Numbered from the stretch's first letter, positions 11,816 to 26,360 are shown. The stretch: DNA of 64,000 nucleotides from Melitaea cinxia (GCF_905220565.1 NC_059402.1:1055501-1119500), one strand, 5' to 3'. Notes: generated by a model from the letters alone, not told the origin. Made by a program: numbers and translations.

Positions 11816-12112
11816 AACTGAGGTAGGGCACAGCAGGAATTTCCTGCTCAAAATACGGAGCAGCCCGACTGGGGTAGTACCTCGACCTTACAGAAGATCA
11901 CAGCAAAATAATACTGTTTTCAAGCAGTATTGTGTTCCTGTTGGTGAGTAAGGTGACCAGAGCTCCTGGGGGGATTGGGGATTGGGTCGGCAACGCGCTT
12001 GCGATGCTTCTGGTGTTGCAGGTGTCTATAGGCTACGGTAATCGCTTACCATCAGGTGAGCCGTAAGCTTGTTTGCCGACCTAGTGACATATAAAAAAAA
12101 AAAAAAAAAACC
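11816..12112 (+). repeat. A-tailed retroposon (repeat B), full length
   Basis: Starts AACTGAGGTAGGGCACAGC, passes AGTATTGTGTTCCTGTTGG and CGCGCTTGCGATGCTTCTGG, and ends GTGACATA plus an A-run of about 18. Length is about 290 bp. The A-tail, fixed 5' start and many copies of both orientations indicate a retroposon (SINE, or the 3' end of a larger LINE). Confidence 0.85.
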
Positions 12113-13447
12113 TCCTCCTCCCCTTGTCAGGAAAAGTCAGCAAAACCCTAACCCTTCCCCCAATGCTTACGTAAACAACGGTATATATATTATCTATTCA
12201 GAAATAATAAATAAATATTGGCGACGTCACCACAATCTAGACCCCCTGGCGCCCATGTCATCGAAAAGCCCTCCTATCTCGGTGTTTATATACTTGAATG
12301 ACCCCTAACTAACTACCCTCCATAATGTCAACTATAGCATCACGTGTCCATCCCTATTTACTATATAATTATAACAATATCGATAACTTTAACTGTTAAA
12401 CATCTAAAATAATAATTTATAAAATACAAAAAATTTATGATCAAACAAGTTTAGCTCGCTCGATACACAAAATTACAGTTAAAACAATATTAATTATGTA
12501 ACGAACATACTGGCACAAATTCAGAGCCCTTGAAATTTCACGAATTGTTTGCGTTCGAAACTTTAAACTTTAATAACTTTATTATATAAATCATTGAACC
12601 GATTGCAATAGCACGAAATCGAGAATTGATTATCGTAATTAGGATTTATGTTTGCCAAAGAAAATCTTGTTTTTATTATGGACTTTGTTAATTCCAACAC
12701 AAAATGTTCTACGAGTGACAAATCCACGAGTAGCAAGAAAAGTGGAAGCATTGACTTTTATAATTTTTAAATATGAGAGTATTTATGTTTATTTCTGCCA
12801 TAACATATTATGTTTGATTTGGATAAGAATAAGGTTAAGAATAATTTAATTCTAGACGTGATGAAACCGATTAAATCAAAGATCTGTGGTGCTTTACTTG
12901 GAGATTCTCTAAAGGATCGAAAACGAAAGTGATCCAACAAAGAACAAAGTTTTTGAAGCCATCTAAAAGATTATTAAAATTGTTTTAGTGTTTATCAAAT
13001 TATAAAAATAAAGTGATCTGTATTTAAAGCTAAACTTCCAATAAACTAAAAGATACAAAGTACTTTGTGACGACGTTTTTCCAATATCTCCGCTCTAGTT
13101 ACTAGCATTTTTCAGGCACTTTGCCAGGCTCTTCTTGTTATTCAAATCAAGGGTTGCCATCTCCAAGTTCGTATCAAACTTATTGTGAAACTCGCTCGTA
13201 ATCACAAATCGATTACGATCATGATCAAGCTGTTGCAGAAATTTGAACTCCATATATTCTTTTTATCTGTGTCTAAATGTAAGTAATTTTTTGTAAAATT
13301 TTCTAGAATTTAAGTAGTTAAGAGTTTCGAAGAAGCCCTGTAACAAAAGGGAAGAGGGATAGCCGTGGCTTCGGATAAAGCTTCGTTTATATGTTTGATT
13401 GGACAAGCAAAAAATATTATACTTTTCTCTAATAATTTAGTATATAA
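12113..13447. other. Intergenic DNA, no gene seen
   Basis: AT-rich; no supportable coding or RNA feature. Confidence 0.5.
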
Positions 13448-13449
13448 TT

Positions 13450-13690
13450 CTTTTTTTTTATGTCACTAGGTTGGCAAACAAGCGTACGGCTCACCTGATG
13501 GTAAGCGATTACCGTAGCTTATAGACGCCTGCAACACCAGAAGCATCGCAAGCGCGTTGCCGACCCAATCCCCAATCCCCCCAGGAGCTCTGGTCACCTT
13601 ACTCACCAACAGGAACACAATACTGCTTGAAAACAGTATTATTTAGCTGTGATCTTCTGTAAGGTCGAGGTACTACCTCAGTTAAATAAA
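13450..13690 (-). repeat. A-tailed retroposon (repeat B)
   Basis: Mirror of the copy at 11,816: T-run, ATGTCACTAGGTTGGCAAAC, through GAACACAATACTGCTTGAAA, ending ACTACCTCAGTTAAAT. It lacks about 50 bp near its 5' end (the AAATTTCCTGCT / GCAGCCCGACT block), an internal deletion. Confidence 0.85.
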
Positions 13691-14995
13691 AACGATAATA
13701 ATGATAAAAAGATAGAAAAGAATATAATCAAAACTTGATGAGACGAAACAGCAATAATGTGAAATAACATACTGAGTTCCCACGAAATCAATACTGTTCA
13801 AAAGTTTCTCAAGGTCTAAATGACTACCTATCAAATATTAAAAAATTCAGTAGTCCTTGATTAATAAATTTGTAAACAGTTCAAAAAGTATCTATGTAGT
13901 TTTACAAAAAAATTAATTACTAAAGAAGTAAGCCTTAGTACTGCCCTAAAATTTGGGGTGCTAGACAGCAATGGTGACACTGAAATTTCTGGCTAAAAGG
14001 CAATAAAATGAGAGATTAATGTAAGGAAGAGAGGAGTTGTTAGAAATATCAGCCCTTCTAAAGGTCAGTCGTCTGCCGGTCCACCGGCCAGTTATCCCAC
14101 CGGTTCGAACTTGATCGTGCTAGCCAAATAGAAAACATTAGTAAATATACTTGATACACTGACTTGGCTCCGATATATTAAGGATTTTTATATATCGGCA
14201 CATAGCAGTAGTAGAGTAATTTAATGTAAGTATTAAGTAGTTTAATGTAAGTAAGCTTTTGACCACAATAGGCTCTTAATTTTTGGTTATTAAGGCTTGA
14301 TTTTGAAAATACGGTACTTTAAAATTATATAAATACAATATTTTTGTCACAAGGTCGTGAAGGAAAAGGGCACGACTATATGAATTATACTGTTTAACCA
14401 AAAGCTATAATCGTCACTCGAACCTCACGTGTCCCGGCCCAGTTAGATGAGATCAATTTAGGGACGATATTATGCAAAATTGCTGACTCAATTTTAAATT
14501 TGTTTTATTTTTGTAACAGAAGTCTTTAGGTACATATGTATAATTATTACCTTTTTGTTTTAATAAATTGTTCATTAAACGTACTTAGCTTTTAAAAATT
14601 AATAAAAACATACCTACATGTCATTATCTAGCTTCGGAGTCATAATTTGTATCCACTTAAAATATTGAATGGTAAGTCGTGGCATCTATTTTACTTGTAA
14701 ATGAAAGTAAAATGATATATTATAAATAATATTTCAATCAATTTCAGTTTTTTTGTACTATACTTTCGATACTTGCTAAATAAAAACATATTTTTAAATA
14801 TCAAAAATTAAGTCGTTTTTGTTTACAAATTATTTTTATTTACTAATTTAGAAAAGTACAAAAAGCAACAATTTTATATCCACTTTTGATTTAATTATCT
14901 AACAGTTGACAAGTTCTGTCAAATATCTTCATTTATATGAAATCAAAAAGGTGAGAAAAGAATTACGTGAATTAACTCCGAAAACACTCAGGACC
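13691..14995. other. Intergenic DNA, no gene seen
   Basis: AT-rich; nothing recognised. Confidence 0.5.
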
Positions 14996-14999
14996 GGAA

Positions 15000-15255
15000 C
15001 CGCTACTACCTTGGAACTTAAAAAGTCGACCGATGGCAGGATAACCATCCAACTACTGGCTTTGAAATACAAAGTCGTATCATACGTCTTCGGTGCGACA
15101 AAGCCAGCCCTTCGGTCACCAACCCGCCTGCCCAGCGTGGTGACTATGGTCAAAACACATGAGTTCACGCTATTTTTGGCGTGAAATTGTGGAGGCCTAT
15201 GTCCAGTAGTGGGCCGCGAAAGGCTGCTGTGATGATGATGATGATGATGTGATGA
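15000..15255 (+). repeat. RTE-derived non-autonomous element
   Basis: Contains CTACCTTGGAACTTAAAAAG, CCGATGGCAGGATAACC, the GCGTGGTGACTATGG block and the AGGCCTATGTCCAGTAGTGG tail, then a GAT microsatellite. It has lost its extreme 5' end and part of the middle. The 92- and 79-codon frames over it are by-products. Confidence 0.85.
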
Positions 15256-15619
15256 ATAACTCTCAACATGTGTATATTGAGCTTAAAAGAAACTCAACAA
15301 GACTAGCTTAAAGATATAATACACTATATTATGTACCGGCAGCGGCATCGTGGATGCATCACGTGTTCAAATGTAATCGTTTCAAGAAATGTGCATGCAG
15401 GAGAGAGTACGTACGTTACTTCTTTATGTAACATGTTTATATGAGTGTTTTTATATGAATTACTAAGTTTTGTTTTTCGTCATTTTTAAGAATTTTTTTT
15501 TAAATGAATTGACAAATTTCATTTTAATATTGGAATTACGTAAAACAGAAATGGTAAATATTAATATTTATGTTCAATTAATTTTAGTTACATTTTCCCG
15601 TGTTTATGGTAATAACAAT

Positions 15620-15740
15620 AATAATAATAAAAACTCTTTATTGTACTTCAAGAATAAGCAAAATTACAAAAATAAAAACAGGAGATTAGTACAAAAGGCG
15701 GCCTTATCGCTAATGAGCAATCTCTTCCAGGTAACCTTTG
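15620..15740 (-). repeat. Retroposon 3'-end fragment (repeat I)
   Basis: CTCTTTATTGTAC at the left (a reversed AATAAA signal) and GCGGCCTTATCGCTAATGAG to the right. Homologous pieces are at 30,470-30,570 and 43,465-43,600. Confidence 0.6.
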
Positions 15741-17305
15741 CGCAGGGGAAATGGTATATAATTATGTAGATAAGTGTACAGCTACATATAGTACCTACAT
15801 AATTATATGATGCCATATTTCATTATTCGACAACGCTTTCTATGAGTTTTCGACAAAAGTATTTTTTTAAGTGAGTTCTTAATAATACATTAAGCATATT
15901 ATACCCATATATTTAAGACTAGCTGGCCTACATGACTTCACTCGCGTTTATAGCTATTGCTACGCTCTTGGAGTTTCAAAGCGTATCATTGCATAATGCA
16001 TAAAAAACAGACTTTCTAATATAGAACAAATCAAACAAGTGCAGTAAATCGATAAATAAATAAAAGGATTTATTTGCGAAACTGCTCTATACTGTATGAC
16101 GCTGCGCGAGCGAGATTCTGAAGCGGCAATTGTTCAATGATTGAATCAGTGACGCGCGTCCCCCCTCGTCGTCAGTCTCTGCTCACACTTCTAGAATATC
16201 GTCTAGGATAAGGATAGTCTGTAGTGATGTGCATGTTTCTTTTAAGATTAATTTTTGGTAACAATAGTAATATATAATTTTAATTATACACTAGTATTCC
16301 AAAGACTTTGTTCGAAACTGTATAAAATGTTCTATTTCCATCTATTAATGGAAAATTTATAAAATTTTATGTGATATAAATTTATTGCTTTTAATTATAT
16401 ATATACTTTTTTTTTTAAATTACGTCTGAGCTGAGCACGCAAGGATTTTTTTGTGTTATCTTTTGTGGTTTGAACATAAAATGAAACAATTTTATGTTCT
16501 AATATCTCCATCTATTGTTATTATTCAAGGTTTATTTTTTTTTAATAGAATTAGTAATAAAATTAATAATAAACCGATTTTCATTCGATTGTAGAATATT
16601 TGGCATTTATAAAAAAATTAAATACGGTATTCGTACTTCAAGTCACATCAAGTTGTCTTTAATTTCTGGATTCTACAGCATAAAAACTAAATATAAGCAA
16701 CTTACACTTCTTGTAGGAATAATAAAAACGTGATCTTGTATGACCCGCTGTACAGCCCTGTATCGTCCATGGCTGTGTCAGGGAAGACGTACAACGAGCG
16801 CATATTACTATCACGATCGATAAAATTATGTACACCACAATAAAATCGTGACAAGGTCGTTTATACAACTTATTTTACAATTTATTATAAAGTTTTAAAC
16901 ATCAAATCAAGTCGAAGTCATAAATTTCCTTATTTAATCACTTATGAATCGTAATTTTACAAACTAAATATTTTAGTTTTTAAAAATATTATTGTTTATA
17001 GTTAATTTAAAGCCACTACCGGTATTTAGATTCTGTCGAAAGTCGATCGTTTCTCTTTTAAAATCCGAAAATAAATTTTACAAAATACATTACAAGGAAT
17101 TTTGTGAACGAATTTTCTAGTTCAATGACACCAATTCAATGATATTAAGTGTTTTTGATATTTGAAATTTATCGTAGAGAAAATTAAGAAAGTGGATGGC
17201 GTAACACCAAATATTTTTGATGGTTGTAGATTAAATTTTTATGCTTTTTATGTTTATTATTTTTCTTTCTATGTTTAATTGTATTCTCGAATTTCTCTCT
17301 TGTAT
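15741..17305. other. Intergenic DNA, no gene seen
   Basis: A degenerate element with an ACTAGCTGGCC start at about 15,918-16,200 may be an old Helitron-like end. The rest is AT-rich and unassigned. Confidence 0.45.
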
Positions 17306-17307
17306 TA

Positions 17308-17596
17308 TTTTTTTTTTTTATGTCACTAGCTCGGCAAACAAGCGTACGGCTCACCTGATGGTAAGCGATTACCGTAGCTTATAGACGCCTGCAACACCAG
17401 AAGCATCGCAAGCGCGTTGCCGACCCAATCCCCAAACCCCCCAGGAGCTCTGGTCACCTTACTCACCAACAGGAACACAATACTGCTTGAAAACAGTATT
17501 ATTTTGCTGTGATCTTCTGTAAGGTCGAGGTACTACCCCAGTCGGGCTGCTCTATATTTTGAGCAGGAAATTCCTGCTGTGCCCTACCTCAGTTAT
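17308..17596 (-). repeat. A-tailed retroposon (repeat B), full length
   Basis: T-run then ATGTCACTAGCTCGGCAAAC, through the family's body, to GTGCCCTACCTCAGTT. Includes the block missing from the copy at 13,450. Confidence 0.85.
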
Positions 17597-17654
17597 GCCA
17601 AACACATAGGCATATGTGTCATATATGCATACAGAAGTGACTCTTGTTACATCG

Positions 17655-17880
17655 TTTAGTAAGTATATTTTGACCAGCCCGTTGCCGCAGTTTGTAGTGA
17701 CCCTGCTTTCTATTCCGCGAATTGCGGGTTCGATCCCTGTGAGTCTGCGTGTAATATTTGTATTTATATATGTGTTATTTCTATATATTGTTCATAAAAA
17801 AATTATCTATCACAGTCGGCCGTTACCTGTAACACAAGCATTACGTTGCATACCTTAGGAATAGATGACCGTGTATGTAT
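17655..17880 (+). repeat. tRNA-headed SINE (type C)
   Basis: CCAGCCCGTTGCCGCAGTTT head, GGGTTCGATCCCTGTG B-box, AT-rich middle, then CAGTCGGCCGTTACCTGTAA and a 3' tail GACCGTGT. Homologous to 22,408-22,635. Confidence 0.8.
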
Positions 17881-17884
17881 GTTA

Positions 17885-20800
17885 AAAGCTAAAAAAATAT
17901 ATACATATATATATTATTAAAATGTTAATGACACATGGTTAGATATAGCTATATGAAGCATTCCAAGTGCCATAATTTACATGCGAATTACTATTAAAAA
18001 AACACATATGTGTGACTAGTGCACAAATTGGCAACTATGTTACAAATTAAGGTTATCTAGGTAGGTATTCTAGGTATATTTAATAGCTGAAATAAGAATA
18101 TAATTTTACTAGTCTTACCTCAGCGATTCTTGTGCAGATTTAGAGCTTAGCAATAGGTTTAAAGTCGTGGTATTTTGGTAGGCATACAGGCAGCGATAGA
18201 TATTCAAGGATAAATGTACTTTAACAGAACGTTGCGTGTTGGTTTTGTATTCATGTAGAGTCGACAATAAATTCCACGTTGACTGTAAAAGGTAATTTAA
18301 GTTAAGACGAGATACAGCGGCATAGCAATGCAAATAATGCGGTTGCATGAGGCCTCTGATTAACTAGGGTCCTAGCATTGGCGTATTTTAAGATTATTAT
18401 TATTTATTATGTTAAGATTCAGCGCCCCAGGCCAATAAAGTTTCCTCCATTAATAAGTGAGGGAAAAACGCTAAAAAGTAATAAAATTTTCGATTTATTT
18501 TGGCTAACTTTGTTTTAGGCCGCCTATTTCCTTTAAAATTCATACGGTACTCGATGAAACTAACAATACTAATTATATTTCGGCTGACCGTTTTACGTAT
18601 AAATGGATAATTTCCGCGCGCCGCCCCTCGCAGATAGCCGTCGCGGGCTATGGCCCTTTTGACCCTAGGGCCCTAGGGTAAGTACGCCCATGAGTCCCAG
18701 CTTTAAAAAGTAATTTTTAATGTATTTTTTGTGTTAAGGAATGAGGCCTTTGATTCAAGGGTCCAGTAATCTTTACAATTCTTTGCCTAACTGCACATAT
18801 ACCTACCAACTACGTTATAAGCTATATTAACAATTTAGTAATAAAAATATCGTGTTGCATTTTAAATTATTCTTATGTTACAAGTAAAATTATTGTAACT
18901 AACTATAACAATAGCCTTTACATAATAAATGCCAATTAGTCCTTAATTATTTTCATAAATGTACCAATAGACTAAAGAGAGTTAGCTCCAAGAGTGACCC
19001 TGGCATCGATTGAGAATGCAACAATTACGATCGTAAATGTCTATTTTCTGTCTTTGGATGAATGGTTCGCTTTAAAAAGAGAATCAAAATTAAGATAAGT
19101 GATTTGTCATTACTAAACGAGGTATTCAAAACATTATTTGAAAAGTATCTTAATCATAATTAAATAAGACTTAAGACAAAAATATTACACATTAAATTAG
19201 GTTGTTCTAATTAATTAGTTATTGAAATTAACTTATAATAATAAATGAACTTGAACGATTTTTAATGAACTATTACGCCAATCGTATCGTGATTTCCTTT
19301 AAAACTATTAATAAATAAATAAAAATCTCAGATATATAAAAGGATTGTAATTTGACATTCTCGTAGAGATTAAGTCACAACATATAAATTAGTTTACTAG
19401 TACAACGAACTAAGACTGCTAAAATTTGAGCTAGCCATTCAAATTTCAGTTTCGCTCGAAATCCTGACGGTTATGACTAAGGCTGGCTTCCTTCCGACTC
19501 TAAGCCTTAGTTTTTGGATATGAAGATCATCCTAGTACTTGTATGCTTATGGCTTAATTTATATTAAGTTATATTAGAGTAGTTATAGTGGAGCAGTTTA
19601 TATAACTCTATATCACTTACTCTCTTTCAGAGCAAGAAATATCTTATGATGTTGATGTTAAAAAAAATCTTGACTGCTCTAGCTTGACTAAGCATATGTA
19701 GGTTGTTAATGGAGCTACATATGTACGATAATATTGGTATAAAAAATAAAAAATAAAATAAATAGACTAATAAGTCTTTCATATTTGATCATTTTATTGC
19801 ATTTTATTTGTATAAAAAAGACATAAATGTTTTTCTCTGTTTATTACAATTAAAAAACAACTGTAAGTCGAAGTATTTAAAATACCACACTGATAAATAG
19901 TTAGGCTTCAACGAAAATTTCTCATCGCCAATTGTAACGTGATCTACGATGTATGAAGTTCGCGCAGTGGACGAGAGGTGACAGACAGACAATTGGCCGG
20001 CAACGGTCATACGAGCAGCCATTGTGGGTATTGTGCGATAATAACGACTACTCAATGAACTTGATCTGCAATTGATCTTCCGCTAAATTGTAGTTTTTTG
20101 TGTTAGGATTAGTGGTTTATTGATCTGTAATCGAAGATTATTTCAAGGCTTTTAAATAAATAAAGGCTTCGCATTAAGCAGCTAAGTTTGATGAAAATCG
20201 TGTATCTGCTTCTGGAATCGCTCACACTGAACAAAATAGCTTACATAGCGACAAACATCAGATTATTCAATTATTTGTCATGAGCTGAACCTAATATTGA
20301 TTGCTAATCTATAGCAGTGTTGTGACCGTACCTTATTTTGCCTTAAAAGTATTAGGTACTTTACGAGATAAAAAAAAAAAAAACCATTACATGATTTCTA
20401 ACAATTGATACAATCTGATTTAATTAAATAACGCAAAATTCCGAATTTCCTGTGTTTGGGTCATTTAATTGTTAACAAAAAAACAAATAGTCGAGCATTC
20501 CAAAAAATGCTCAATTGGCGATAGAACTTGCGGACCCGTCCTTATCCTTATCCCAACTTAAGATATTTGATTCAGAATGTAAACGAAAGGTGACATAGCG
20601 ACAAAGACATAACCATGAAAAGAAACTAACATTTCATTCCAGGATATAAAACGTTTCGGGAGTAAAAATTAAGTTTAAAACACAAGTGCCTCAACAACAA
20701 TAGATATTTTTATCGATTTATTTAGATATTCAATAATAATAGATATTCAAGCTAAACACGATAAAAAGAAGAAAATATTGAAAAATTATGAATTATATTT

Positions 20801-22057
20801 AAATACTAACTGCTTGATACAACATTAACTCATAAAGTGTCGGCTCTCACCGCTACAGTCAAATCTATGATCTAGTAACTCCACGCTCTGCTTGTGCGCA
20901 CGCGACTGCGTTCACTTTTATTTCATTATTTATTACAATGAAAACTCGCGTGATCTTGACATTGTTTACACATAATGCTAGTTTGCTTACACTTTACGTA
21001 CCCGTTAACTTCATCTTAAATTTTGTTAACCGTTTTAAAAAAGGTGGAGGTTTTCAATTCGAAAGAATTAGTGTGTTACTCATAACTTTTTACTGGATTT
21101 ATCATTTTGATTATACTTTTCTTTTATATGAATGTCGTTGCATGTCATGTGGTCAATTTATTTTCCATCGACAACGTTGATGACGTTGTTTTATTACTTG
21201 TCATTTATAATGTTTTTTTTTTCTAGTTTGTGAATAACTATTATTATTTCATGAATAGTGTACATATTAAGATGTTTGTTTATTTTCTATACATGCGATT
21301 GTTTTTTTATCTATATGTCCATGCAATGAGTCGTCCAATTGTTTTTATTCTTTGTTTGTTCTATTCTGCTGGGCAATTGTTAAATTGCCAATTGCACACT
21401 CGGAATCAAAATTGCTGTTCGCTTGTCGTTGTGATCTATTTTTTTTAAACGATAACAAATTTAAATAAATTTATTTTCGTCCTAATGATCGTAAAACGAA
21501 TTAGATCAGACAATGGTTTAATATCAGGTATTAGTTTTTTTATCGAATTTTCGTAGATAAGTAGTGAAAGTTGTGCAATGGTGTTTTTTTTTTGTAATTT
21601 TTCAATAAAAACTGTAAAAGCTTTTTAGAGATGTACGGATATATGCCTACTGTTGTAGCCGCGACTGCTAATCTATCTCAAGGATAAAAAGTAGCCTTGT
21701 ACTCTAGACTAGAACGTGCATCTGTTCCAAATTTTATCTAGATTCACTCAGCTGTTACGTCGTGATTGAGTAACAAACGTCCAAACAAACTTTCGCATTT
21801 GATACAATAATAAAATTTATTCCAATTACGAAGAGTTAAGCGCTTCTACAGACTTTGTAACATAAGACTTCCTTTACTGCTCTCGTGTTTAGTTTCAACA
21901 CGTGACAGTTTGGTTGGCATTTATTGTCCTATCTAAGCTGCTATGACTCACAGCAAGATCTTTTATAGCCATTCTATTTTAAACAATATTAATTTTATAT
22001 GGACTTACATGTTTTTGTTACTCTTTCTATATCTTTCTCCCTCTAACTCTCATAAAA

Positions 22058-22089
<32 letters not shown>

Positions 22090-22405
22090 ACACACTCTTA
22101 CTCTCTAAATATAAAATAGAATAATTATATCATTACTATACATAAGATGAAACGGAATCCCTTTCAAATGATACCTAACTTAAATACTCGATGTCTCCAA
22201 CGCGTGTTCGTAGAATCACTGATTGGAATCATTTTGTCCTTGAATCCGGCACATATTGGTAATCGTTTATCGTGGCTGCTTCGCTATTATTCATGACTAG
22301 CTGTGTTTTGCGGTCTGATACTGTGGAAATGTGGGAATAAAAAATAGCACGTTTTATACCGGAAATTCTAGATTTCCAGCTATTTATTTAGCAAATTTCA
22401 TTGCA
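17885..22405. other. Long intergenic stretch, no gene seen
   Basis: No supportable gene in 4.5 kb. Visible: a GC-rich patch at 18,600-18,680 with CCCTAGGGCCCTAGGG, a reversed repeat-E-like remnant at about 21,030-21,185 (AAAAAAGGTGGAGG), a LINE-like 3' remnant at about 21,640-21,810 and a CA microsatellite at 22,057-22,095. Confidence 0.45.
22057..22095. repeat. (CA)n microsatellite
   Basis: About 18 CA dinucleotides with a single interruption. Confidence 0.9.
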
Positions 22406-22407
22406 AT

Positions 22408-22635
22408 GACTAGCCCGTTGGCGCAGTTTGTAGTGACCCTGCTTTCTGCTCCGAGGGTTGTGGGTTCGATTCCCACCCCGAGTGTGGGTGTAATATAAAT
22501 ATTTATTTATATATGTATTATTTATAAGTATGTTTATCGAAAAAAAAAATATGTAGCTATATACCAGTCGGCTGTAACCTATAACACAAGCATTAAGTTG
22601 CTTACTTTAGGAACAGACGACCGTGTGTGTTATTA
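22408..22635 (+). repeat. tRNA-headed SINE (type C), best copy
   Basis: ACTAGCCCGTTGGCGCAGTT gives a good A-box and GGGTTCGATTCCC a good B-box, about 40 bp apart. The body ends CGACCGTGTGTGTTATT. This is the clearest pol III-promoter-bearing SINE of the type in the window. Confidence 0.85.
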
Positions 22636-22784
22636 AATTAAAATGGGCTTAATAATCGTAATTTACTCGTGAAAAAGCTAAAAACAACCGTTACAGGTCT
22701 GTAACGTAAATAGAGTAGGTGCGTTTATTTGTATGTAGCAACAACGAATTATTTTACACTAGTGAAATTAATTAAGCTATTAAA

Positions 22785-23120
22785 ACGTGTGCTGTGTGGC
22801 TACGGCACTAAAGAATTTAGCCATCCCCTCTCTTCCCGTCGGTGTCGTAAGAGGCGACTAAGGGATAACAAGGTTCCACTACCACCTTGGAACTTAAGAA
22901 GCCGACCGATGGCGGGATAACCATCCAACTGCTGGCTTTGAAATACACAGGCCGAAGACGGGCAGCAGCGTCTTCGGTGCGACAAAGCCAGTACTGCGGT
23001 CACCAACCCGCCTGCCCAGCGTGGTGACTATGGGCAAAACACATGAGTTCACGTTATTTTTGGCGTCAACTTGTGGAGGCCTATGTCCAGCAGTGGACTG
23101 TATAGGCTGTAATGATGATG
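22785..23120 (+). repeat. RTE-derived non-autonomous element, complete
   Basis: Starts GTGCTGTGTGGCTACGGCAC as the full RTE does, keeps the about 250-bp 5' region up to ATGAGTTCA, then jumps to the RTE 3' end (AACTTGTGGAGGCCTATGTC) and a short GAT tail. The whole 2.9-kb ORF is absent. Frames of 63-68 codons over it are by-products. Confidence 0.9.
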
Positions 23121-23199
23121 ATTAAAACGCAATTTAATTTGCCTTATTAAATAAATAAAATAACACTTAGATTGTTTTTTGTGTTATTTTAAAAATCCT

Positions 23200-23268
23200 T
23201 GAAAAGAGAAAGAGGCTTCATGTCCAGCAGTGGGATGTTACAGGCTGAATCGTATCGTAATCGTAATT
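23200..23268 (+). repeat. SINE D tail fragment
   Basis: AGAGGCTTCATGTCCAGCAG followed by GGGATGTTACAGGCTGAATC, the 3' tail of the long type D SINE without its head. Confidence 0.6.
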
Positions 23269-23331
23269 AAAAAAAGTATTACATGTACAAAGCACGTAAT
23301 AATCTAAAATATGAAAGATACGTGCGACTTT

Positions 23332-24330
<999 letters not shown>

Positions 24331-24912
24331 GAGAACTTAATAACCGCTGGATGGTCCATCCATCCAGGATGGACAAAGATGAGGCAGGAAGGTAGATTAT
24401 AGTTAGTTGACGTCCGCTAAGAACGGATTTTGTGATATTCCACCGCTAAGAGGGTTTAATTAGGGTTGATAGTTTGTATGAAACATATACAGCCTGAAAA
24501 TAAAACTAAAAATGTGGTGTATAGAGGTTTTATAAAAATAACTATTAAATTATACGAAATTGTGCCTTTTAAAAAGTTACTCAGTTTGATAAGCATTTCA
24601 AGTGACTGAAATAAAAAAATAATTTGCGTTAAACATCTTAATAGTAATGCATATCTTCATAACCACGCGGACGTAGTCGCAGGCGACAGTTAGTGTATTA
24701 TAAAATAAAGTCCCCAAAAGTATATGTGAAAGATTCCTTCAAAATCTACTGAACGGATTTTCATGCGATTTCACCAATGGAGAGAGGGCTTGGAGAAAAA
24801 GGTTTACGGAACGGCTAAGCCGATTTCGATAATAGTTTCACTGGAAGTTTGCCGGGAAAACTTTGTGACACACTGATTTCTACGCGGGCGAAGCCGCGGG
24901 CACAGCTAGTAT
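24331..24912 (+). mobile_element. Helitron-like element, right part
   Basis: Begins near ATATATATAAAAGAGAAAGG and ends with the hairpin CGCGGGCGAAGCCGCG, then GGCACAGCTAGT. The CTAG terminus after a GC hairpin is the standard Helitron right end. No Rep/helicase frame is present. Confidence 0.7.
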
Positions 24913-25004
24913 ATATATAAAAGTGTAGATACTCATATCTAGAACTCATTATTTTTAGCGAAATCAAAATGAAAAAAGAGAAAAAAAATAAGACAAGGTA
25001 CATT

Positions 25005-25447
25005 TACAATAATTGTGTTTGCAGGCAAGCGAACGAAGCAGGAAGCAGCAGGCAAACGAAGAAAAACCGACTTCAATTATATCGACAAGTAATACAACGT
25101 AGGTAGACGAAAAAATAGTCAAGAAAATACGCATTATCAAAGATAACTCCAAAAGTTGTAATCAGATCTCGATGAAGTTTAAATGTGACTACATGATAAA
25201 CATCGGCTTTCGATTAAATTAAAAATCATTAAAATCGGTATACCCAGTAAAAAGTTATGCGGATTTTCGAGAGTTCCCCTCGATTTCTCTGGTATCCCAT
25301 CATCAGATCCTGGTTTTCTTATCATGGTACCAAACTAGGGATATCTCCTTTCCAACAAAAAAAGAATTATCAAAATCGGCTCATAAACGACGGATAATAT
25401 ATACGGTCGAATTGAGTAACCTCCTCCTTTTTTTGAAGTCGGTTAAA
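25005..25447 (+). repeat. Repeat E copy
   Basis: TGTGTTTGCAGGCAAGCG head variant, ACCGACTTCAATTATATCG, the shared interior and a GAAGTCGGTT terminus. Confidence 0.75.
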
Positions 25448-25449
25448 AA

Positions 25450-26358
25450 AAGAAATTTTCTATAGTCTGCAGACAGAAAAAGTGTTAAAATTTTAACCGC
25501 GAGCGGCATGATAAGCCATATTGCAGTTGGCGGCGATACGTTTTCAATTATTCAAACACGAGCCACTGCAGGCTCTTTATCTTTTAGTTAATACCAACGG
25601 TCCATTTTGTTTTTACTTTTTTATTCATTCTTTTTTTTTTAAGTAACTTATGCATGATTTTTAGCGAGCTTTCATTTATATTTATACTGATATCGTTGGG
25701 AATTAGTTTTGATTTATTAACCGAATTTAATTATTTATTTATCAAATTATCTTGTCTTATTTTGTTTTTTTTTTTTTAATATTTTATAAGAAATTAATTT
25801 TTTTTTTCTCTTTTAGATAGAGTTAGAGTTTAATCTTTTTTAACAATACCATAAATTAATACAATATTGAGATCTGATTTTAAAGAAATATTACTTGATA
25901 TACATTATAGTTAAATATTTAATATGGTAGGTAACCCTAACATAAGAACATCCTAAAGCAAACACATCGTTTGTAATCTCTTTTGTTTGCTTACAACATT
26001 CGTAAAAAACTTGCTCAATAATTGACTAAAACTAAGATCTTGCTTAACTTTTAGCGGAAAAATCTGCTGACATACTGACATGATATAAATGATTTGTCTT
26101 TTTGTTATCTGTGAGCTTTTGGATCATATTTTTCTTTCATAATTTTCTTAATTTAGAACAAGTATTTTAAATATGTACTCATTTATTTGTATTATGTGTT
26201 GTACACAATATATTTTTCAGAAAAAATCAACTTTATACACATACCACTTTCTATCAGTCAACTTTAAGGCGTAGGTATAAGAGAGTGTTTGCAACTTTGC
26301 AGGTGCACTTAGAAAAGTTAAAAAAAACTAATTAACGAATCACTAATCACACTTTATC
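25450..26358. other. Intergenic DNA, no gene seen
   Basis: AT-rich with several T-runs; nothing recognised. Confidence 0.5.
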
Positions 26359-26360
26359 AT

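Noticed and set aside
14906..15184. 92-codon plus frame and a 79-codon minus frame
   Set aside because: Both fall mainly on an RTE-derived element; the same peptide (SPTRLPSVVTM) recurs at 26,921-27,244.
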